Of a stretch of DNA of 21,028 bases, positions 16,901 to 21,028 are shown in pieces. The notes beneath the pieces are model-generated. The model saw only the letters and a list, made by a program, of their open reading frames with translations, had not been told where the DNA came from and did no database searches. The stretch covers positions 1 to 21,028 of IMG/VR virus record IMGVR_UViG_3300029309_000413; one strand, 5' to 3'. Position 1 is the first letter of the stretch. Each line of letters opens with the position of its first letter. This DNA comes from a virus. The translations under genes and the position numbers were made by a program.

Positions 16901-17385
16901 TATCCAACGCTCCGATTGCTGGTAAAGGTGGACTTGCCGCACCTCAGATCGCAATTGGTTTAGGCATTTATGGCATGCTTACAGCACCATTAGCTACATT
17001 GCCTGCCGCTGCATTTTACTTGGCAATGTCAAATGCGTTACGGCGTCCTGCGGTGCTAAAGGTTTTGTTAGCAAGTCGTGAACCAGGAGCGGACTCAATT
17101 GGACAAGCCTTACAAGTAATACAAACTAGTGGTCAACAAGCCTTACAAACATTAGCTAGATCTGATGAAGGCCCAACAAAGATGCCACCAGAAGTAAGGG
17201 CATTGGCTGATACAGCAGTGTCACAAGCCGCGCCTGTAGTTCAAACAGCGGCTCAAACATTAAGAACACAAGCACCACAAGTCGCACCAGCGGCGTCTGG
17301 TAGTGCATCACAAGTTTCACCAATCTTATTACCTGATCCTGCGACAGCGGCACTGGCGCAGAGCCTAGGAAGGACAACACCATGA
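13996..17385 (+). CDS. Giant putative internal virion/ejection protein
   Basis: At 1129 residues this is the largest gene. The ATG follows GGGAG at 13985-13989. The N-terminus (MAVIKVRTPNGVQQVRIAGD, then PTEREQKAIVAQFFPE) is a short beta unit often found at the start of phage internal proteins. Residues ~95-175 are soluble (RAGLGARETQEEKIAYLSDK, GGRFILTQQGRQKLGLGEG). A long hydrophobic stretch at ~182-222 (AGVPLAAGIGAGMLLSGTGF, LLAAPVVGVTMGLA) could span a membrane. The centre is long and helical with many Gln, Lys and Glu. A second hydrophobic stretch lies at ~978-1015 (APQIAIGLGIYGMLTAPLAT, LPAAAFYLAMSNAL). The C-terminus is Ala/Gln/Pro-rich. Two membrane-type segments in a huge helical phage protein fit an ejection protein that crosses the host envelope, as gp16 does in T7. 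No transglycosylase motif was seen. It overlaps the lysozyme start by ATGA. Confidence 0.75.
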   Translation: MAVIKVRTPNGVQQVRIAGDSPTEREQKAIVAQFFPEQYQQMSQTAQAPQANMPTVPEVNLADATVEEIEQYNIALEKAGINPDTMQPFREGERSSMRDANVDYFTGLKDFELRAGLGARETQEEKIAYLSDKIGAKSFRQDEGGRFILTQQGRQKLGLGEGKEISIDEEGLSRYDVADFTGAAGVPLAAGIGAGMLLSGTGFLLAAPVVGVTMGLAKLADEAYETSLGYQRQSRDEILRDAAYEAVFGATGELAGRAITSVFGRILKGSGSAEAEAARAQGRELVKQGFRPTVEGAAPGVRPVLNRLQAIYEGVFPNQKAADENLRLLTAELKALGVADDGAVDGLERVVKQDIEKLFGASKKSVQAAQRELDTEIEQGIKAIIDPLRRGEKLSKESIQSLVNAKTVFDEQADGLFTAASKALGENNRIIPVSGIKTVLDRIARTSPEADQLNNTQLYRIIDESINKVVADAAKRGQPMTKQEALSFAYVSPEDAHIVRQIVRNLGYSDEFKATVAGGNQAALKSAVDDAFFAGEQKLNLVLAHFGKNQPKSVTGRELTELLNESETQQLRSLMNQSGMEFSSPPTTGTLAQLREGLNLMQRSRKYYEKGMRRFGDPIVEKLYKETQAGRIDIDATKFMDELIEANSPEKLNRYFRAIRGTGIVQGLETGEATLAKASITLPNGSKGTIAQARAALDQMPENSTKRAFRQKIQAAEAKAARTAEARGQGAAAQEASRQQLARSWLERELADPTNKTVKNGVEVIDGIKLAQRIEGLGSTAKVLFKGELDEINRLTQLLKQTGTEFDPAVLNQFADDSIANTIRGVNEALATRAGFNENSFLQALSKNDSEGIVSAIFQRGNAEKIRQFKSGRIKVRAAGADGQPVLANQFGEISQQSVEAVEQAAMGRILRSLGDVDSPAFREAFVSGRLGSKLQSTLEGYGRESVEAMFGKQVSNDLFKLADNMVSVSNAPIAGKGGLAAPQIAIGLGIYGMLTAPLATLPAAAFYLAMSNALRRPAVLKVLLASREPGADSIGQALQVIQTSGQQALQTLARSDEGPTKMPPEVRALADTAVSQAAPVVQTAAQTLRTQAPQVAPAASGSASQVSPILLPDPATAALAQSLGRTTP

Positions 17386-17828
17386 ATAAAGATAAATTAC
17401 GCGAAGAAATCGCGGAAGATGAAGGGTGCAAATACGAGATCTATCTGGATCACCTTGGTCTGCCAACTTGCGGCATAGGTCATCTAATCACCGAAAATGA
17501 TGAAGAACACGGCAAACCTGTCGGCACAGTTGTAGAACAGGATCGTGTGCAGAATCTTTTTGCGTTAGACATGGCAGTGACGATTGACGAATGCAAAGTA
17601 TTGTATCCTGACTTTGAAGACTTGCCGGAAGAAGCACAGCATATCATCTGCAATATGATGTTCAACATGGGTCGGCCTCGACTATCCAAGTTTAAGGGCA
17701 TGAAGGCCGGCGTTGATGCTAGGGACTGGGACAAAGCAGCAGATGAGATGGTTGACTCGCGCTGGTATACGCAGGTTCCGAACCGAGCTAGGCGCCTGGT
17801 TGACCGGATGAGGGCGTTGGCCGACTAA
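17382..17828 (+). CDS. T4-type lysozyme (GH24 endolysin)
   Basis: A 148-residue muramidase that cleaves the MurNAc-GlcNAc bond of peptidoglycan. The catalytic triad of T4 lysozyme (Glu11, Asp20, Thr26) is present as Glu14, Asp23 and Thr29 with the same spacing (AEDEGCKYEIYLDHLGLPTC, then GIGHL). Other family marks are NMMFNMG (T4 NMVFQMG), LSKFKGM and SRWYTQVPNRARRLVDRM, equivalent to T4 SRWYNQTPNRAKRVI. Length is close to T4 lysozyme (164). No signal peptide or signal-anchor segment is visible, so cytoplasmic accumulation with holin release would be expected, but no holin-like ORF lies in the window. The start overlaps the previous gene by four bases (ATGA); the stop overlaps the stop of the convergent minus-strand gene. 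Confidence 0.93.
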   Translation: MNKDKLREEIAEDEGCKYEIYLDHLGLPTCGIGHLITENDEEHGKPVGTVVEQDRVQNLFALDMAVTIDECKVLYPDFEDLPEEAQHIICNMMFNMGRPRLSKFKGMKAGVDARDWDKAADEMVDSRWYTQVPNRARRLVDRMRALAD

Positions 17829-17992
17829 TCTTTTTCTGATGATATTAGTTTGTTCAGATTGCTTTGCGCCTGAAGCAGGCTGTTTACGAACTCATCCAGA
17901 TCCTGCGTATCAGACAGGCATATCTCTGGGTGCTTCCATACTTCGTCTATGAGTTCGGCTAGCTTCACTTGGACGTTCTTTAACGCTGTCAT
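17825..17992 (-). CDS. Small acidic protein at end of replication operon (55 aa)
   Basis: A 55-residue ORF read on the minus strand from ATG at 17992-17990 to TAG at 17827-17825. Its start overlaps the stop of the DNA polymerase gene as ATGA (17992-17989), the coupling seen throughout this operon, which is the main reason to accept such a short gene. The product (MTALKNVQVKLAELIDEVWK, then HPEICLSDTQDLDEFVNSLL) reads as two amphipathic helices with an acidic face and no membrane segment. Its stop lies inside the lysozyme stop region, so the two convergent genes share bases 17825-17828. I do not recognise a family; a small accessory of the polymerase or replication complex is only a guess from position. 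Confidence 0.65.
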   Translation of the reverse strand: MTALKNVQVKLAELIDEVWKHPEICLSDTQDLDEFVNSLLQAQSNLNKLISSEKD

Positions 17993-19887
17993 CCTACCTG
18001 CCCCCAGTTGTCCCCTAATTCCTGATCGACCTTGCTTGGCACCTTGAGTTCCATGCTTGTCTCCATGATCTCCTTGATTCTTGACGCTTGCTCCTCAGAC
18101 TCGACATTGAAACAAAGTTCGTCATGCACCGTGAGCAATGGCACCAAACCCTCCTTGTAGCACTCTGCCATAGCAACCTTAGTCTGATCTGCCGCAGATC
18201 CCTGTATAAGCCTGTTCAGTGCCTTGTAAGTAAAAGCCCTACGCAATACAGGTCCGTACTCTTTCTCGGCCTCCTCGCGCTTCATAGGCTTGTTATAGCC
18301 AAATGTTTTTGGCTCCCACATATCAAACCTGCATAGCCGTCCCGATATCGTCCGTATCTTTCCATGTTTGCTGGCTTGCGTTGACACCAGATCAGCCAGA
18401 CCTTTCACAAATGGGACTTTGTTATGATAGGTGTTCAAAAGCTCCTTGGCCTCTTGCGTATCAATATCCATCGTATGTGACAGCTTACCCACGCCCATGC
18501 CATACATGATGCCTAAGTTGACCGTCTTTGCCTGCTTACGGCTGATGTCAGCCATGTCGGCCACCATCTGATGGAAGTCAGCATCGCCTTCATGATACTG
18601 TGCCACAACGTCATCAATCATCGGACTACGGAACTTCTTACCCACACTAGCGCACCAATGCACCAAGAGCCTCGGCTCCTGACTTGAATAATCAAAGCTG
18701 CCCCACTTGCATCCTTCGTCTGGCACAAACAGACCACGAATCATGGCCTTGATCTCTGGATCTCGTGCCGGTATCTGCTGAAGGTTTGGATTGCTAGACG
18801 AAAATCTGCCTGTGACCGTGCCACCATCATCAGATCGAAGCTGATGGAACTCGCAATGTATGCGTCCGTTATGTGCAAACTTCAGGATATTATCGATGAA
18901 CGTATTAGTTGCCTTATCTAGTTCACGCAACCGCAGGATCTTTGCCGCTATGGGATGTGAACAGGCTTGCAGAAACGCCTTGGTAAAGGATGGCTGGTCG
19001 TTGTTTTCGGTCTTGTTATAGTGAAGACCGTAGTGATTAAACACAGAGGCTACGCTTCTTGCCACCCATGGCTCTATCTTTACCCCTGTCTCATGTTTAA
19101 TATCTTTGATAAGATCTTGCTTCCTCAAAGTTAAAATCTTCTTAGCCTGTTCAGCGTTGTCGATGTCTACCTTTACGCCCTTCTCTCGCATGTCCAGCAT
19201 AACTGGTATCAAGGATGTCTCTAAGTCAAACACATCCATCAGGCTTTGCTGTTTCAGTTCGACTTTGAAATGATTCCACAGTTTCAACGTAAGTTCAGCG
19301 TCCTTCTCGGCATACGCACCAACAAACCGTGAGTTGAGCCGCCACATCTCTGCCTTGGGGTCAAAGCCATAATCGGATGCCGCAGCGCGGAGCGTTCTTT
19401 CGTCCTTACGTTCATCAAGATAATCTCTAGCCAGATTATTGAGGCTGTAACTAAATCTGTTCTCGTTCAACAATGGCGCCGCTACCATCGTGTCGATGAT
19501 TGTGCCTTGGATCTTGACCCCTGCCCACCGCAACCAGCCGGCATCATAGGTGGCATTATGCATGACCTTTGGAATGTCAGGCGTGGCAAGCTGTTCTGCC
19601 AGCCACTTCATAACCTTGTTTTGTGGAATGTTACCGCCGCCCTCATGAGCAATGGGGTAGTATCCAACAAAATCTCCAGCCGCCACTGCCACACCAACGA
19701 TAAAACCATCACCTCGTGCCCAGCCTGGACCTAGGGTCGTGAGGTTAGGATCACTAGTCTCCAAGTCGATAGCCATGAACTTACAATCGCGTAGGTCAGG
19801 AAATACCTCTGGCGGCACCCAGTCCTTCTCAATCGTGTCCAAATCCAACCTGTTTAGGAATGTAATCTGGCTACTTTCCTTTGCCAT
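17989..19887 (-). CDS. polA: Family A DNA polymerase with 3'-5' exonuclease, Leu762 type
   Basis: A 632-residue polymerase like the Klenow part of Pol I, with no 5'-3' exonuclease domain. The preferred start is ATG at 19887; a TTG just upstream at 19890 is a poorer choice, and GGAGGAGA lies at 19900-19893. Exonuclease motifs: DLET (Asp41, Glu43), NATYD (Asn111, Asp115), YAEKD (Tyr192, Asp196). Polymerase motifs: TGRFSSSNPNLQQIP (about 359-373), motif A DYSSQEPRLLVH (Asp399), motif B RKQAKTVNLGIMYG (Arg450, Lys454, Tyr462) and motif C VHDEL (His588, Asp589). All catalytic residues are present, so it should be active and proofreading. The residue matching E. coli Phe762 is Leu458 (codon TTA). 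It is the fourth gene of a coupled minus-strand operon and should be the main phage replicase. Confidence 0.95.
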   Translation of the reverse strand: MAKESSQITFLNRLDLDTIEKDWVPPEVFPDLRDCKFMAIDLETSDPNLTTLGPGWARGDGFIVGVAVAAGDFVGYYPIAHEGGGNIPQNKVMKWLAEQLATPDIPKVMHNATYDAGWLRWAGVKIQGTIIDTMVAAPLLNENRFSYSLNNLARDYLDERKDERTLRAAASDYGFDPKAEMWRLNSRFVGAYAEKDAELTLKLWNHFKVELKQQSLMDVFDLETSLIPVMLDMREKGVKVDIDNAEQAKKILTLRKQDLIKDIKHETGVKIEPWVARSVASVFNHYGLHYNKTENNDQPSFTKAFLQACSHPIAAKILRLRELDKATNTFIDNILKFAHNGRIHCEFHQLRSDDGGTVTGRFSSSNPNLQQIPARDPEIKAMIRGLFVPDEGCKWGSFDYSSQEPRLLVHWCASVGKKFRSPMIDDVVAQYHEGDADFHQMVADMADISRKQAKTVNLGIMYGMGVGKLSHTMDIDTQEAKELLNTYHNKVPFVKGLADLVSTQASKHGKIRTISGRLCRFDMWEPKTFGYNKPMKREEAEKEYGPVLRRAFTYKALNRLIQGSAADQTKVAMAECYKEGLVPLLTVHDELCFNVESEEQASRIKEIMETSMELKVPSKVDQELGDNWGQVG

Positions 19888-20140
19888 CAATCTCTCCTCC
19901 GAGACTTGCGTACCCTGCTAGATCAACCCACGAATCTGTATGCGTGGGCGTAACGCTTAGTCTAGCAAGTTTCAAGGCTATAAGACACTGATAAACTTGA
20001 GAAACTGTGATCTCTTGATCTAGGATTGCAGACCACAGCTTTGCAACTCGGACATGATTGTCGTATGCATCACCATAGATCTCGGCTCTTGCACCGTTAA
20101 CCAAGTCTTTTGCCTGATCAAGTAGCTTGTCACGTTTCAT
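19871..20140 (-). CDS. DUF6378-like phage protein
   Basis: An 89-residue protein from ATG at 20140, chosen because GGAGGA lies five bases upstream (20151-20146) and the conserved part begins there; the frame extends upstream to 20188 but would add 16 unlikely residues. Landmarks: LLDQAKDLVNGARAEIYGDA, YDNHVRVAKLWSAIL, QVYQCLIALKLARL, THTDSWVDLAGYASLGGEID. The order YG...NH.R.A.LWS...LLKLAR...H.DS.VD.AGY is that of the DUF6378 family (name from memory), small helical phage proteins often found beside nucleotide-metabolism and replication genes. Its biochemical role is unknown. The conserved His, Asp and Glu could bind metal, as in MazG-like helical folds, but this is speculation. It overlaps the SET gene by 11 bases and the polymerase gene by about 17. 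Confidence 0.82.
   Translation of the reverse strand: MKRDKLLDQAKDLVNGARAEIYGDAYDNHVRVAKLWSAILDQEITVSQVYQCLIALKLARLSVTPTHTDSWVDLAGYASLGGEIDGKGK
19893..19900 (-). promoter_or_regulatory. Ribosome binding site for DNA polymerase
   Basis: On the minus strand GGAGGAGA is followed by GATTG and then ATG at 19887. GGAGG is eight bases from this ATG. It lies within the end of the upstream DUF6378-like gene, whose stop is at 19873-19871. Confidence 0.75.
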
Positions 20141-20486
20141 TTCTATCCTCCCAGTAATCGTCACCATAATCGTGAACGATCTCTTCACCTGCTTTTATGT
20201 CTCGTAAAGCTATGAAGGAGAGAAAGCGATTGTCTCTTTCGGATATCTGCCACTCTGCGTTGGGATCTGACCCATGGTTGTAGATCATACCTGCACCCAA
20301 GACACAGTAATAATCATTGTCATGATCAGGACTTTGAAATATGTAATCATTGAGTCTGCTATTTTTCTTTATGTCATGGTTATCAATGACGATGTAAAAG
20401 CATTCCTCAATAACACTATCTTTTGCTATGTCCTGCGTGGCGACAACACCAACGCCCTCGATGTCTGAATCAGTGACTTTTATCAT
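20130..20486 (-). CDS. SET-domain protein (putative protein-lysine methyltransferase)
   Basis: A 118-residue protein made almost entirely of a minimal SET domain. Motifs in order: GVGVVATQDIAKDSVIEE (about 11-28; the G.GV.A...I..G..I.E strand), YNHGSDPNAEWQ (69-80; the NH..xPNA cofactor and active-site motif), FIALRDIKAGEEIVHDYG (91-108; GEE...DYG with the catalytic-type Tyr107) and YW just after. Family knowledge: SET proteins transfer methyl from S-adenosylmethionine to protein lysines. No pre-SET or post-SET Cys cluster is present, common for short bacterial and viral members. The start overlaps the helicase stop (ATGA, 20486-20483) and its end overlaps the DUF6378 gene, so it is expressed with replication genes. 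The substrate is unknown: a phage replication protein or a host protein could be the target. Confidence 0.85.
   Translation of the reverse strand: MIKVTDSDIEGVGVVATQDIAKDSVIEECFYIVIDNHDIKKNSRLNDYIFQSPDHDNDYYCVLGAGMIYNHGSDPNAEWQISERDNRFLSFIALRDIKAGEEIVHDYGDDYWEDRNET
20146..20151 (-). promoter_or_regulatory. Ribosome binding site deciding the DUF6378 start
   Basis: GGAGGA on the minus strand (20151-20146) with a five-base spacer (TAGAA) before ATG at 20140. It lies within the end of the SET-domain gene and is the reason for choosing the shorter start. Confidence 0.75.
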
Positions 20487-21028
20487 ATCTTATACCTATA
20501 CGGTGATTGTGATTCCACGACATGCAAGTTATGCCGCGCTCGTGTAACAGCAGTATAGAACACTCGGTGTTCATCGTCCTGTTCAGGATTGTTCACCGCC
20601 GGCCATGAAGAGTCAGTTAGCAACAGGACGTTGTCGTCCTCGCCGCCCTTCATACGGTGTATGGTGGATAGACTAATACGAGGCTTTGTAAGATCCTCAC
20701 CACGGCGCCGAACAGCCGCCATGTATCGGATATCCTCGTTGGACATGTTGACCACCACCTCTGGTCTTGTGTCCTGTGGTGCAATCAACCCATGCTCTGC
20801 AACCAGATTGTCATAATTGTGTGTGCCCTGTGGATCGACAGCATCAAATGTTTTTGCTGCGGCACGTTTCAACAGTGCCTTACTCCCTGTTTTTGGCATA
20901 TAGGTGTACATCTTCTTGATCTCACCCACATTAGCAGTCTGCCCCTTTGATAGCCGCTCCCATACGTTCATGGCCTCAAGCAGTTCAAGCGAGATCACAG
21001 ACTTACCAAACCGTTCAAACAAATATCC
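20483..21028 (-). CDS. SF1 (UvrD-like) DNA helicase, C-terminal part (5'-partial)
   Basis: The minus-strand frame is open to the window edge, so the gene starts outside; a TTG at 21022 is not its true start. About 181 residues are visible, the C-terminal part of a superfamily 1 helicase. Seen: motif V-type ISLSTIHRMKGGEDDNVLLL (about 20674-20615) and motif VI-type RVFYTAVTRARHNLHVVE (about 20566-20513), where the Arg fingers of TRAR contact ATP. The Walker A and Asp-Glu motifs must lie beyond the window. UvrD/Rep or T4 Dda-like helicases unwind DNA 3'-5' or 5'-3' respectively; which one cannot be told here. It is the first visible gene of the minus-strand operon and would supply unwinding for the polymerase downstream. 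Confidence 0.88.
   Translation of the reverse strand, partial: GYLFERFGKSVISLELLEAMNVWERLSKGQTANVGEIKKMYTYMPKTGSKALLKRAAAKTFDAVDPQGTHNYDNLVAEHGLIAPQDTRPEVVVNMSNEDIRYMAAVRRRGEDLTKPRISLSTIHRMKGGEDDNVLLLTDSSWPAVNNPEQDDEHRVFYTAVTRARHNLHVVESQSPYRYKI

Noticed and set aside
16559-16907. Alternative ORFs on both strands within the 1129-residue gene
   Set aside because: They are nested in a continuous coding frame without ribosome sites.
17829-17850. Possible terminator CTAAT...ATTAG with T-run after lysozyme
   Set aside because: The stem is only five A/T-rich pairs and the T-run is in the loop, not after the stem; it also lies inside the 55-residue minus-strand gene.
20141-20188. Longer N-terminus for the DUF6378-like protein
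   Set aside because: The added 16 residues do not resemble the family, and a strong GGAGGA site serves the internal ATG at 20140.
21020-21022. TTG as start of the helicase gene
   Set aside because: The frame continues to base 21028 and only the last helicase motifs are present; the start must lie outside the window.
1-21028. tRNA genes, CRISPR arrays, integrase or attachment sites
   Set aside because: No cloverleaf-like sequence, spaced repeat array or recombinase motif was seen by eye, and there is almost no non-coding space.

Overview
The window is a piece of a tailed double-stranded DNA phage (Caudoviricetes). The gene style is that of uncultured marine phages of heterotrophic bacteria: LamG/SPRY tail proteins, a P22 gp10-like tail protein, a string of large Gly/Gln/Ala-rich virion proteins, and a family A DNA polymerase. 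The host cannot be read from the sequence; a marine proteobacterium is an inference. Coding density is close to complete. Neighbouring genes overlap by 1-4 bases or are separated by fewer than 20, and no gene-free stretch longer than 20 bases exists. I saw no tRNA, CRISPR array, insertion sequence, integrase or convincing promoter or terminator.

Plus strand, 1-17828: late (virion) module. It opens inside a large LamG/SPRY tail protein (5' end outside the window). Two versions of a tail cassette follow each other: large LamG/SPRY protein, then a ~180-residue protein with an FTGTVTGAGGG motif, then a ~110-residue tail-assembly-chaperone-like protein (copy 1 about 2-3597, copy 2 about 4290-7654). 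Two unpaired genes sit in copy 1 or between the copies (2176-2733 and 3609-4280). Next comes a P22 gp10-like tail protein split into two ORFs at 8150-8160. After it lie a 75-residue protein and four large proteins likely to be internal or ejection proteins (10081-17385). A T4-type lysozyme ends the module.

Minus strand, 21028-17825: replication module, transcribed toward the late module. In transcription order it holds the C-terminus of an SF1 (UvrD-like) helicase (5' end outside the window), a small SET-domain protein, a DUF6378-like protein, a family A DNA polymerase with intact 3'-5' exonuclease motifs and Leu at the E. coli Pol I F762 position, and a 55-residue ORF. Every junction overlaps, so this looks like one translationally coupled transcript. 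The two modules converge and overlap by four bases at their stop codons (17825-17828).

Most notable: the duplicated tail cassette; the gp10-like gene interrupted by a 13-base stop/ribosome-site/start sequence inside a repeat region; the SET-domain gene within a replication operon; the Leu762-type polymerase; and a short coupled gene at the end of the replication operon.
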